From Bacillota bacterium (GTDB lineage Bacteria > Bacillota > Limnochordia > Darwinibacteriales > Darwinibacteriaceae), in assembly GCA_012837925.1 (NCBI GenBank), contig DUQE01000048.1, positions 1-39,827 of the forward strand: DNA of 39,827 nucleotides. Reading direction: 5' to 3'. Below, one piece after another: positions 10,725 through 19,819 of this stretch (within the stretch, counting starts at the first letter, position 1; the number at the start of each line of letters is the position of its first letter). The notes under the pieces were generated by a model. It ran no database searches and had not been told where the DNA came from. It worked only from the letters and a program-made list of their open reading frames with translations. The translations under genes were made by a program, and so were the position numbers.

Positions 10725-11648
10725 GTGAACTCGGTATTTGACTATAGCGGGTTTCTCGAGGAGACCCTGCAGGAAAGTAGGAAACACGCAGAACGTGGCC
10801 AAGTAGCTTCGTATATCCCTGAGTTGAAAAAGGCAGACCCAAGAATGGCTGGTGTGGCCTTAATGACCCCGCAGGGCCTTTTTGAGGCAGGTGACTCCCG
10901 CGTTGACTTCACGCTGCAGAGCATATCCAAGGTAATTAGTCTCTTGGTGGCCTTGGAACAGCGCGGAGTAGAGGCAGTGTTTTCCAAAGTGGGTTCTGAG
11001 CCCACCGGAGACTCGTTTAACAGCATTGTTAAGCTGGAAACCTCGGAGCAAAAGCCACTCAATCCGATGATCAATGCCGGAGCTATTGCCGTCTGTTCAC
11101 TGATTCCTGGTTCTTCTGTCGAAGATCGTTTTGCACGTATTGCCGACCTTTTGGAGAAGATTCTGGGGAGGCCGGTAGAGGTAGACGAGTCGGTGTACAA
11201 ATCCGAGAAGGAGACAGGACATCGCAATCGTGCCCTGGCTTATTTTCTCAAGGACATTAACGGCCTTGAGGGTGATGTAGAAGAGGTACTGGACCTTTAT
11301 TTCCGGCAATGTTCAATTTTGGTTAATTGTGCCGATCTAGCCCGCATAGGCATGTTCTTGGCTACGAAAGGTATAGGTGACGATGGGACTCCAATCGTGT
11401 CAGCCAAAGCCGTGCGCCTAGCCTCGGCCTTTATGGTGACATGTGGCATGTATAATGGGTCGGGAGAGTTTGCCATTCAGGTCGGGATTCCGGCCAAGAG
11501 TGGCGTTTCTGGCGGGATTTTGGGAGTCGTTCCCGGGCAGTATGGTGTGGCCACGTTTGGGCCGGCTCTAGATCGTAAAGGAAACAGCGTTGTTGGCATC
11601 AGCATGCTAAGGCGCTTATCGGAGGTTCTAGACTTCAGCATCTTTTAG
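10725..11648 (+). CDS. glsA: Glutaminase
   Basis: LQSISKVISL (Ser-x-x-Lys), NPMINAGAI, SGVSGGILGVVPG. GTG 10725 with GGAGGTAG RBS; the N-terminal extension in the ORF track is out-of-frame translation of the preceding gene. Confidence 0.93.
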   Translation: MNSVFDYSGFLEETLQESRKHAERGQVASYIPELKKADPRMAGVALMTPQGLFEAGDSRVDFTLQSISKVISLLVALEQRGVEAVFSKVGSEPTGDSFNSIVKLETSEQKPLNPMINAGAIAVCSLIPGSSVEDRFARIADLLEKILGRPVEVDESVYKSEKETGHRNRALAYFLKDINGLEGDVEEVLDLYFRQCSILVNCADLARIGMFLATKGIGDDGTPIVSAKAVRLASAFMVTCGMYNGSGEFAIQVGIPAKSGVSGGILGVVPGQYGVATFGPALDRKGNSVVGISMLRRLSEVLDFSIF

Positions 11649-11659
11649 GGGAGAGTGCT

Positions 11660-12631
11660 ATGGGTACAGAACGCGTAACTTTTTCCACGAGGAGATTCTT
11701 GGTGGGTAAGGCTGGTCCTTTTCCGCGCCTCGTTTTTCGTGAGGAAGTCATGCTCGCTTTGGACCAGTTCTCCCATTTGCATTCCGAGGGGGAGCATGGC
11801 GGATTCTTGATCGGAAGAAAACACGAGCTGAAGACCGCCGAGCAATACGAGCTCACTGTCGAGCGTTTTGTCCCGATTCCCCAGAGAAGCGACGCGTCGC
11901 GCTTAGTCATCCACCAGGACCACTACCGGACCGTCGAGTTAGCGTTAAAAAATGGTGAAGAAGTGTTGGGCTGGGCACATACGCATCCTGGTTTTGGTGT
12001 GTTCCTCTCCAATTTTGACAAACAGCAGCATCAAAGGTTCTTCCCGGAACCTTGGCAGATAGCCTATATTATGGACAACCAGGCGCAAGAACGTGCAGTT
12101 TATCGATTGGTTGACGATGAGTGGAGGCGCCTGGACGGTTACTATGTTTTGCGTGACATGGCGGAAAACGAAGTCGGCATTACGTCGGGGGCTCGCACTG
12201 GGGGTCCTTGGTTACGCGTTCTGGCGACCGTCTTAACGATTCTAGTGTTGGTAGCTGGTGTAGCGATTGGTTGGCCCCTTGTGAGGGATTTGCTGACCGA
12301 ACCCGAACCTGCGAGACAACTCGCAGTAGAACCAGAACCAGTTGTACAGCAAGCGCAGACAGAGGAGACTTCTACTCCAAGTGTCGTGGACGCAGCTCCA
12401 TCGGAGGTGGAGACAGAACCCAGAGTCGTCACCATCACTCCGCCGCCAACGATACCACGTTACGTAGATTACGTAGTGCAACGTGGCGATACGTTGTGGT
12501 CCATTGCGGGAAAACTGTGGGGAGACCCGAGTTTGTTCCGTCTGATCGCTGAGGAGAATGACATCGCCAATCCGAGTTCTATTCGTGTGGGACGAGTTTT
12601 GCGTGTTCCTGCCGATCCTCACCAAAGATAA
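11660..12631 (+). CDS. JAB/MPN (JAMM) metalloprotease-like domain + TM helix + C-terminal LysM domain
   Basis: GEHGGFLIG and HTHPGFGVFLSNFD (HxHP-x7-S-x2-D), hydrophobic LRVLATVLTILVLVAGVAIGWPLV, Glu/Pro-rich linker, LysM YVVQRGDTLWSIAGKLWGDPSLFRLIAEENDI...IRVGRVLRVP. Confidence 0.88.
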   Translation: MGTERVTFSTRRFLVGKAGPFPRLVFREEVMLALDQFSHLHSEGEHGGFLIGRKHELKTAEQYELTVERFVPIPQRSDASRLVIHQDHYRTVELALKNGEEVLGWAHTHPGFGVFLSNFDKQQHQRFFPEPWQIAYIMDNQAQERAVYRLVDDEWRRLDGYYVLRDMAENEVGITSGARTGGPWLRVLATVLTILVLVAGVAIGWPLVRDLLTEPEPARQLAVEPEPVVQQAQTEETSTPSVVDAAPSEVETEPRVVTITPPPTIPRYVDYVVQRGDTLWSIAGKLWGDPSLFRLIAEENDIANPSSIRVGRVLRVPADPHQR

Positions 12632-12680
12632 TAGAATTGTCAGACATAAGGTAGGAAAATTCACAAAAAAATAAAAATAA

Positions 12681-12708
12681 GCAGGAATTCCTAACTTCAA
12701 CTCGAATT
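12681..12708 (+). promoter_or_regulatory. Sigma-H-like promoter upstream of orphan ORF
   Basis: GCAGGAATT-N11-CTCGAAT; about 31 nt before ATG 12740. Confidence 0.6.
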
Positions 12709-12739
12709 GCAGTAACATCCGGGGAAGGGTTGAGGAGGT

Positions 12740-13192
12740 ATGCTTATTAATCGTTTAGATCCATCATTTGTACAGTCATCATTAGAACTTTTAGGTAAGG
12801 CTTGTGAGGGACATCCTCACTTGCGGGTGAAAATCGCTGTTGATTGTGTGCAGAAAGGGTATGCTACCCATGAACAAGTGGCTGACTTTTTGGGCCTGAG
12901 TGTGGATCGCTGGAGGTCGTTTTATGAGCACTTCCAGGAGGGCGACGTTGCCAGGATACCAAATAAACTCCGAAATGTCGTCCCTGCTATTGATTTGCGC
13001 CTTCTAACAGGTTTCACCGATGATCAGTTGAACATATTAGAAAGGGCACTGGAAGTGCCGATCTTGATGGCGGAAGGAGTCGATGAACACCATCCTCTGC
13101 TACAAGAACTGAGGTTTTTGATGGTTTTTGGGGTCTTGTTAAAAGGCAAACATGATCGGTTCAAAAGCTATTCCCTGCGGATTGCCTGGTAG
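12740..13192 (+). CDS. Hypothetical protein with HTH-like segment
   Basis: ATG with GAGGAGG RBS; segment YATHEQVADFLGLSVDRWRSFYEHF resembles a helix-turn-helix; family not recognised. Confidence 0.75.
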   Translation: MLINRLDPSFVQSSLELLGKACEGHPHLRVKIAVDCVQKGYATHEQVADFLGLSVDRWRSFYEHFQEGDVARIPNKLRNVVPAIDLRLLTGFTDDQLNILERALEVPILMAEGVDEHHPLLQELRFLMVFGVLLKGKHDRFKSYSLRIAW

Positions 13193-13200
13193 TAAAGAAA

Positions 13201-13235
13201 AGGAGTCGATTTGCCTTGCGGCAATCGACTCCTCT
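13201..13235 (-). terminator. thrS intrinsic terminator
   Basis: Minus strand AGGAGTCGATTGCC-GCAA-GGCAAATCGACTCCT followed by TTTCTTT. Confidence 0.85.
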
Positions 13236-13238
13236 TAC

Positions 13239-14972
13239 TTAGTCTTGTCTCTTCTCAGCAATGGTTTGCTTGATCTGACGCAAGAATTCGTCTACGCTGA
13301 GCGAACCGAGGTCGCCTTGTCTACGATGTCGAACAGAGACCTCTCCGGCTTCTTGTTCCTTTTGCCCTACAACAAGCATGTAGGGGATCTGTTGTAATTG
13401 TGCTTCGCGAATCTTCTTGCCAAGTTTCTCTCCTCTGCGGTCCACTTCAACTCGGATACCTGCTTCAAAGAGCTTTGCCTCCACTTGGTCCGCGTAGTTG
13501 AGATAGTCATCACCCACTGGGATCACCTGAACTTGAACAGGTGCAAGCCAAGTGGGGAAAGCACCGGCTGTGTGTTCCACCAAGATGGCCATGAAGCGTT
13601 CTAGCGCCCCGTAGAGCACGCGGTGGATCATGACAGGCCGTTTGCGTTCGTTATCTTCATCAATGTAGGTGAGATCAAAACGCTCGGGCATGGCAAAGTC
13701 TAGCTGAATGGTTGCACATTGCCATGTTCTACCGATGCTATCTTCGAGATGGAAGTCGATCTTCGGTCCGTAGAAGGCACCATCGCCTTCGTTGACCACA
13801 TAGTCCAGCTTTTTCGCTTGGAGGGACTGTCGGAGTGCCTCTGTAGCTACATCCCACATAGCATCATCGCCAATGGCGTTTTCTGGTTTGGTCGAGAGCT
13901 CAACATGGTATTTGAAGCCAAAGGTCTTGTAGACCTCATCCACAAAATTGATAACTCCTTCAATTTCCTCCTGGATTTGGGAGGGTAACATGAAAATGTG
14001 CGCATCGTCTTGGGTAAAGGCGCGTACACGCATCAAACCGTGCAGTGTTCCAGATAGTTCATGACGGTGCACCAGACCCATCTCAGCCATGCGAATGGGC
14101 AGATCCCGATAGGAGTGGAGTTTACGTTTATAGACGAGCATAGAACCTGGGCAGTTCATTGGTTTAATGGCAAAGGTTTGCTCATCAATTGTGGAGAAAT
14201 ACATGTTGTCTTTGTAGTTCTCCCAATGTCCTGATCGGTGCCAGAGATCTTCATGAAGCATGATGGGGGTTTTGATCTCCACATAACCATGCTTGCGATG
14301 CTCTTCACGCCAATAGTCCTCCAAGACGTTCCTCAGTACCATGCCCTTGGGATGGAAGAAGGGGAACCCAGGTCCTTCGTCTTGAATACTGAAGAGATCG
14401 AGTTGTCGACCCAAGACGCGGTGGTCGCGTTTGGCGGCTTCCTCTAACATACGCAGATGGGCTCTGAGGTCCTTGCCGTTTAGAAAAGCCAGTCCGTAAA
14501 TTCTCTGAAGCATCGGCCTCTTGGAGTCGCCTCTCCAGTAAGCTCCTGCCACGTTCTGCAATTTGAAGTGCTTAACCTTTGAGGTAGACTCCAAGTGGGG
14601 CCCCCTGCACAAATCCATGAACTCCCCTTGACGGTAGATACTGACGTCATTATCGAGCCCCTCTAGAAGTTCCAGCTTGTAATCTTGGTTTTGCTCAGCA
14701 AAGATCTTCACTGCTTCACTATTTGACAGTTCCTCGCGAACAATGGGTAGGTCCTCGTCGATGATCTTATGCATCTCTGCTTCAATTGTCTCTAAGTCTT
14801 CTGGAGTAAAACGATGTTCGAGATCAAAGTCATAGTAAAATCCGTTCTTAATTACTGGTCCAATCGCGATCTTCGTTTCGGGCCATAACCTCAAAACAGC
14901 TTGTGCCATGATATGGGCTGCCGTATGACGCATGACCTCCTCTTGGTTAATCATTCCGATGTTTTCATCCAC
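13239..14972 (-). CDS. thrS: Threonyl-tRNA synthetase (TGS-less form)
   Basis: HTAAHIMAQAV editing motif, class II core (MNCPGSMLVYK, RMAEMGLVHRHE), anticodon-binding domain. Start refined to GTG 14972 (AAAGGAG RBS); upstream ORF-track residues are T-box leader. Confidence 0.95.
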   Translation of the reverse strand: MDENIGMINQEEVMRHTAAHIMAQAVLRLWPETKIAIGPVIKNGFYYDFDLEHRFTPEDLETIEAEMHKIIDEDLPIVREELSNSEAVKIFAEQNQDYKLELLEGLDNDVSIYRQGEFMDLCRGPHLESTSKVKHFKLQNVAGAYWRGDSKRPMLQRIYGLAFLNGKDLRAHLRMLEEAAKRDHRVLGRQLDLFSIQDEGPGFPFFHPKGMVLRNVLEDYWREEHRKHGYVEIKTPIMLHEDLWHRSGHWENYKDNMYFSTIDEQTFAIKPMNCPGSMLVYKRKLHSYRDLPIRMAEMGLVHRHELSGTLHGLMRVRAFTQDDAHIFMLPSQIQEEIEGVINFVDEVYKTFGFKYHVELSTKPENAIGDDAMWDVATEALRQSLQAKKLDYVVNEGDGAFYGPKIDFHLEDSIGRTWQCATIQLDFAMPERFDLTYIDEDNERKRPVMIHRVLYGALERFMAILVEHTAGAFPTWLAPVQVQVIPVGDDYLNYADQVEAKLFEAGIRVEVDRRGEKLGKKIREAQLQQIPYMLVVGQKEQEAGEVSVRHRRQGDLGSLSVDEFLRQIKQTIAEKRQD

Positions 14973-14998
14973 GACTGTTCGCTCCTTTCTTGGGAAAA

Positions 14999-15290
14999 TA
15001 AAAAAACCTGCATCCACATGGGACGAGGTTGTCGCGGTTCCACCCAAATTGACTGTCTTGGACACTGTGATCCAAGAAAGCCCACTCTTAGCAGCATATA
15101 ACGGTGCTACCGGCCTGGCTTACTCTGAGAAACACGATGTTCTCGTTCAGCTGGCAACTCCTAGGTGGTTTTCACCAAGACGTCCCTGGGGGAGCTTTCA
15201 GCTCATGGGTATTGTATAACAGTCTCCATGGCTCCCATTCTCTGTCAGGTTGATAATGGCTACTCTTCCTACTCATCGTTTTTGTCTATT
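14999..15290 (-). ncRNA. T-box riboswitch leader of thrS
   Basis: Minus strand: GATGAGTAGGAAGAGTA (AGUA-box region), T-box GGGTGGAACCGCG (15033-15045), terminator AACCTCGTCC...GGATGCAGGTT-TTTTT (15005-15030). Specifier codon not assigned. Confidence 0.92.
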
Positions 15291-15296
15291 GCCCTA

Positions 15297-15325
15297 AGGA
15301 TAATTCTCTTTAACCTGTTTGTCAA
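15297..15325 (-). promoter_or_regulatory. Sigma-A promoter for T-box/thrS
   Basis: Minus strand TTGACA-17-TATCCT. Confidence 0.8.
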
Positions 15326-15345
15326 GGGACATTTTTCTAAAGTGC

Positions 15346-15375
15346 TTGACAAACAACTCCAGGCACTCCTTTAAT
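15346..15375 (+). promoter_or_regulatory. Candidate sigma-A promoter for aroA
   Basis: TTGACA-18-TTTAAT, divergent from the thrS promoter. Confidence 0.5.
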
Positions 15376-15393
15376 TAGGTAGGGGGGATCGCA

Positions 15394-16671
15394 TTGCTGA
15401 CGATACAAAAGGTAGAGCGAATCGAGGGCCGAATCTCGGTCCCGGGCGACAAATCCATCTCCCATCGGGCTGTTATGCTCCTAGGTATCAGTAGGGGCAG
15501 CGGCAAAATCGACGGATTCTTGCCTGGCGAAGACTGCCTGGGCACGATTCGTTGTTTGCGCCAACTAGGAGTTGAAATTGAGCAACATGACAGCGTGGTT
15601 GTAGTTCACGGCCGTGGACGCAGAGGTTTGACCAAGCCCGAGGGCGTACTTGATGTGGGCAATTCGGGAACTACCATGCGATTGATGGCTGGAATCCTTG
15701 CTGGGCAAGACTTTGCATGTACAGTTACTGGAGACGCATCGCTCCTAACAAGGCCCATGGATAGGATCGCTGTTCCTTTGCGTCTGATGGGTGCCGATAT
15801 TGGAGGTACGGGCGACAATGACTCGCCTCCCTTACGCATTCAAGGGAAGAGTCTGAAAGCCATCGACTATATACTTCCCGTCGCCAGTGCGCAGGTGAAG
15901 TCTGCTATCTTGCTGGCTGGACTTTATGCGGACGGAGAGACCACTGTAAGGGAGACGGTTCCTGCACGCAACCATACAGAGTGTATGCTGGAGTACCTAG
16001 GAGCGCAAATCAGCATGAGTGATGGTCAGACGACGGTAAGGAAATCGGATCTCGAAGCACGCGATATCCATGTGCCTGGGGACATTTCTTCGGCGGCCTT
16101 CTTTATAGCTGCTGCAGCTGCGCTCCCGGGATCGCACTTGATTATAGAAAACGTGGGGCTGAATCCAACTCGGACAGGGATCATCGACGTGCTTCGTGAC
16201 ATGGGAGCCGACATTGCCATCGAAAACCTCGTTCTCGATCATGGAGAAGCTCGTGGCGATCTGATCGTGAGGGGAAAAGCACTCCACGGTACGACGGTTT
16301 CGAGCGAGATGATTCCCAGGTTGATCGATGAAATACCGGTTCTTGCCGTTATTGCGGGACTCGCCGAAGGGCAGACCAGAATTCTTGGGGCCGGGGAGCT
16401 GCGGGTCAAGGAGTCGAACCGCATCGCGTCATTGGTCTCAGAACTCAGTAAGCTGGGTATGACGATTCGTGAGCTTCCAGATGGCCTAGAGATAGAAGGA
16501 CCCAGTTGCGTTCGCGGTGCTGTGGTCGAGAGTTACGGAGATCACCGTATGGCTATGGCACTTGCTATCGCGGGCTTGTTTGCTCAAGAGACCGTCAAGG
16601 TGCGTGATAGCCGTTGTATCAATGTGTCGTTTCCCGGATTTGAACATGTGCTGCAGAGTATCGTGAACTGA
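15394..16671 (+). CDS. aroA: 3-phosphoshikimate 1-carboxyvinyltransferase (EPSP synthase)
   Basis: PGDKSISHRAVML, GNSGTTMRLM, RVKESNRI, YGDHRMAMAL; TTG start after AGGGGGG. Confidence 0.97.
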   Translation: MLTIQKVERIEGRISVPGDKSISHRAVMLLGISRGSGKIDGFLPGEDCLGTIRCLRQLGVEIEQHDSVVVVHGRGRRGLTKPEGVLDVGNSGTTMRLMAGILAGQDFACTVTGDASLLTRPMDRIAVPLRLMGADIGGTGDNDSPPLRIQGKSLKAIDYILPVASAQVKSAILLAGLYADGETTVRETVPARNHTECMLEYLGAQISMSDGQTTVRKSDLEARDIHVPGDISSAAFFIAAAAALPGSHLIIENVGLNPTRTGIIDVLRDMGADIAIENLVLDHGEARGDLIVRGKALHGTTVSSEMIPRLIDEIPVLAVIAGLAEGQTRILGAGELRVKESNRIASLVSELSKLGMTIRELPDGLEIEGPSCVRGAVVESYGDHRMAMALAIAGLFAQETVKVRDSRCINVSFPGFEHVLQSIVN

Positions 16672-16691
16672 CGAAGGAAGGGTGGGTTACG

Positions 16692-17753
16692 ATGGAAACC
16701 TTACATGTAAACCTGGGTTCGCAAAGTTATCCAATTCATATCGGAGCGGACCTGCTGACCAATCTACCCGCTTTCTTGGGTTCAGCGGAGTCTTGGGTAG
16801 TGATGACCGATGAAACAGTGCATGGCCTCTATGGTCAGGTTCTGATGGAAAGCTGGAACCACAGCAAGGTTCACACCATCCTTCTGCCACAGGGTGAGGA
16901 TGCAAAGAGCCTGACAACGGTGGAAGCGGTTTTAGACAGAATGCTCGATCTTGGAGTAACAAGGCGTTCAAGCATACTTGCTTTAGGCGGGGGAGTTGTG
17001 GGCGATATAGCTGGATTTTGTGCCTCTGTTTACTTGAGAGGTATTCCCTACATACAGGTGCCCACCACGTTATTGTCCCAGGTAGACAGCTCCGTTGGTG
17101 GGAAAACAGGAGTCAATTTATCGCGAGGTAAAAACTCTGTGGGCAGTTTTTATCAACCCCAGGGGGTTTTCATCGACACAACGACGCTGGCAACCTTACC
17201 TCAAAGGCAGCTGATTAGTGGGCTCGCCGAAGTAATCAAGTATGGTGTGATCTCTGATTATGCGTTCCTTGGCTTTCTTGAAACCCACTTTGCCGACCTG
17301 CTGCAACTTGAAGATGAGATCATGCGACACGTCATTTCGGTTTGCTGCCAGATTAAGGCGCGCATTGTTGCAGAGGACGAAAAGGAGCAAGGGGTTAGGA
17401 AAATCCTCAACTACGGACACACTATAGGTCATGCTTTAGAAATCGTGACGGACTATAAAGAATACACCCATGGAGAAGCGGTGCTAATCGGCATGCACGT
17501 AGAAGCCCGTATGGCCCGGGAACTGGAAATGATTGATCAGGAATACTGTCGTCAGATCCTGAGTCTGATTGAAAGGACTGGCATCACAGTCGACGTAAAG
17601 GACCTTTCGATACAAGACATCATCCGTAGTATGGAGAAGGACAAGAAAAATCGAGATGGCAAAGTATCCTTCATCCTTCCCAGCAATAAAGGCGAAACCA
17701 CTGAGGTCCTGCTAACACAAAAGGAGGCCTGTAGCCTCCTGGAGATGCTATAA
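16692..17753 (+). CDS. aroB: 3-dehydroquinate synthase
   Basis: GGGVVGDIAGFCAS, PTTLLSQVDSSVGGKTGVN, NYGHTIGHALE. Confidence 0.97.
   Translation: METLHVNLGSQSYPIHIGADLLTNLPAFLGSAESWVVMTDETVHGLYGQVLMESWNHSKVHTILLPQGEDAKSLTTVEAVLDRMLDLGVTRRSSILALGGGVVGDIAGFCASVYLRGIPYIQVPTTLLSQVDSSVGGKTGVNLSRGKNSVGSFYQPQGVFIDTTTLATLPQRQLISGLAEVIKYGVISDYAFLGFLETHFADLLQLEDEIMRHVISVCCQIKARIVAEDEKEQGVRKILNYGHTIGHALEIVTDYKEYTHGEAVLIGMHVEARMARELEMIDQEYCRQILSLIERTGITVDVKDLSIQDIIRSMEKDKKNRDGKVSFILPSNKGETTEVLLTQKEACSLLEML
17722..17740 (-). terminator. Terminator of the C69 peptidase gene, inside the aroB 3' coding end
   Basis: Minus strand AGGAGGC-TACAG-GCCTCCT followed by TTTTGTGTT, just beyond the minus-strand stop at 17748. 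Confidence 0.65.
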
Positions 17754-19058
17754 ACCAAGTTTCTCCGTCTGCTTTTTCCAATAGCGCCGAAAGCGAAGAC
17801 TACCTTTTATCTCTCCGGCATTGGGTCTGCTGCGCACGACGGTTGTGCGAACAAGCTTGTGCTCATCCTGCCATGCTCCCTCCATGATGGCATCCAACTC
17901 GCTAGGGTTCCTGTTGTCACCGAGTGACTCTACTGCGTCAAGGCTCTTCTTTTCCAATACTGCACCTTCCTCAAGGTGCTTTTTTAGTTTGAAGACCTTG
18001 TTCTGCAACACTAAGCGATGGAGTTCCTCTCGTAACATCCAATAGTCCAATGCTTCCTGCTCTTGTTCCTCCCCAAACACGAAGTGGTTGTCTGTCATCC
18101 AGTATGGTTTGAAGATGGAGATGCAAGGGGTGGATCCTCCGGTGAGCCAATGGGTATCGAGGGGCTCGCCAAGTGATGCCACGTAGCTTCCTGTGGTGTG
18201 ATCGCCCACGAGTCCACCTCCATGCATGCACACGCTACCCAAGGAATGGCGATCGAATGGACGCATCGTACCGTGTTTGGGGTCGTGGGATCGTAGAATT
18301 TGCATCATGGTTTCCACGGTGATCTGTCCCTTTTCTTGTTCCAGACGGGTGGAACAGATGGCATGCCTGCTTGCAGAGCCGCTGAAGCGGGTGACAAGAT
18401 GATTAGAGTAGCAGCGTGCGAAATCAAAGTCACTTTCTGAACGACACCACCGCTTGGCAATGGCATGCTTGATAAGATCAGGGTGGGCCAGATCGAACTC
18501 TTTGCCGATTGTCAAACGATTAGAAATGGCCCGAACATCTTTAACCTTTTCTGCAGCCCAATAGGGACCGGAAGTCTCTAAGACCCAGGCTGAATTACGG
18601 TCGGCAATCAAGAAGGAGTTGTGATAGACGAAGTTCTTCTGATAGCCGCAGTTTCCGCCTTGGCCATATTTCTCCAAAAGCTCTGTAATGAGATGGAGGG
18701 CATCAGTACTTGTTTTGCAGCGCTCCAGAGCTAAACGTACCAGGTCCATACCCAGAAGTGCTTTAGGTCCCTGCTTGACCTTGGTGAATACTGCTTCATT
18801 GCCGATAGCGAGGCCATACTCATTGGCCCCCATTTCGGCACCCCACATCCAGGACGGCTTAAGAAGTAGTACATCGTAGGTTTCTCTCGCTTGATCGATG
18901 GTAATATATGTGCACTTGAGCTGAGTACCTTTGGAATGTCGTTGCCGTGGTACTCGGAGCATAAGCAAAGGTTCGTTGGGCTGGCGATCACTATTCTTGG
19001 CAAAAATCACGTTCCCGTTTGCCGTTGCGTTGCCTAAGGCAACCATGGTATCACACAT
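17748..19058 (-). CDS. C69-family (secernin/dipeptidase-like) N-terminal-Cys hydrolase
   Basis: MCDTMVALGNATANGNVIFAKNSDRQPNE N-terminus; Cys2 is exposed after Met removal. Confidence 0.88.
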   Translation of the reverse strand: MCDTMVALGNATANGNVIFAKNSDRQPNEPLLMLRVPRQRHSKGTQLKCTYITIDQARETYDVLLLKPSWMWGAEMGANEYGLAIGNEAVFTKVKQGPKALLGMDLVRLALERCKTSTDALHLITELLEKYGQGGNCGYQKNFVYHNSFLIADRNSAWVLETSGPYWAAEKVKDVRAISNRLTIGKEFDLAHPDLIKHAIAKRWCRSESDFDFARCYSNHLVTRFSGSASRHAICSTRLEQEKGQITVETMMQILRSHDPKHGTMRPFDRHSLGSVCMHGGGLVGDHTTGSYVASLGEPLDTHWLTGGSTPCISIFKPYWMTDNHFVFGEEQEQEALDYWMLREELHRLVLQNKVFKLKKHLEEGAVLEKKSLDAVESLGDNRNPSELDAIMEGAWQDEHKLVRTTVVRSRPNAGEIKGSLRFRRYWKKQTEKLGL

Positions 19059-19091
19059 CTGTACTCCTCCTTAAGCAGAGTTCGTGTGTTT

Positions 19092-19119
19092 ACTTCGCTT
19101 CTCGAATCCTCTTTCCTGT
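19092..19119 (-). promoter_or_regulatory. Sigma-H-like promoter upstream of C69 peptidase
   Basis: Minus strand ACAGGAAAG-N11-AGCGAAG; about 33 nt before the start codon. Confidence 0.45.
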
Positions 19120-19261
19120 TTCGTTTAGCCACACGCATGAAACCAAGAGGGTGTTGCGATGTGACGCAGAGCATAGGAACGTTAGGCCACGAATTTTGGT
19201 TCTAATCAGCGAAAATTGGCGATCATGACACGTAAACTGCGACAACCGGCACTCGCTCCCT

Positions 19262-19289
19262 TTGATTATTACATCACAAATGGTATAGT
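19262..19289 (+). promoter_or_regulatory. Sigma-A-like promoter for the Mrp operon
   Basis: TTGATT-16-TATAGT with upstream TGG (extended -10-like). Confidence 0.55.
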
Positions 19290-19330
19290 GAACATTGTAA
19301 CAAGCACTGTCGATGGATGAGGTGAAAGTA

Positions 19331-19819
19331 TTGCGTAAACGCCAGGTCGTTCTTTTTTTTGCCCTATTATTGTTCTGGCTATTGCTGTCTTCAGATTATG
19401 ATTCTCAACACATCATTACGGGTTTAGTACTATCAGCCCTGTTGACATGGTTTTGGAGGGATCTTGCGACATTCCTTCCTAGTCAATGGGTGGCTGGCAG
19501 ACTTCCTGGTCTTATTTGTTTTGTTTCGACGCTTCTCTGGGAGATTGTATTAGCCAATATTGGCGTTGCGAAAGCAGTACTCTTTAGCCGATGCATGGAT
19601 TCGGGATTTGTCTCATTTAAGCCCGACCTTCACACCTCTTGGGGACAGGTCTTGCTGGCTAACTGCATTACAATTACTCCAGGTACTGTGACCATAGACG
19701 TGAATCCGGACACAGGGGTGTTTATGGTTCATGGGCTGACCGAGAGCATGCGTGAAGGTTTGGCAGAAGGCCGTTTAGTCAAGTGTATTAAGCGGTTAGA
19801 AGGGGGGCGAGCTCAATGA
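19331..19819 (+). CDS. mrpE: Mrp/Mnh antiporter subunit E
   Basis: MrpE-like with NCITITPGTVTIDV; TTG 19331 preceded by GAGGTG (ORF track starts at 19313). Confidence 0.88.
   Translation: MRKRQVVLFFALLLFWLLLSSDYDSQHIITGLVLSALLTWFWRDLATFLPSQWVAGRLPGLICFVSTLLWEIVLANIGVAKAVLFSRCMDSGFVSFKPDLHTSWGQVLLANCITITPGTVTIDVNPDTGVFMVHGLTESMREGLAEGRLVKCIKRLEGGRAQ

Noticed and set aside
14972-15065. N-terminal extension of the thrS ORF (MSKTVNLGGTATTSSHVDAG...)
   Set aside because: Encoded by the T-box antiterminator/terminator; not a real protein segment.
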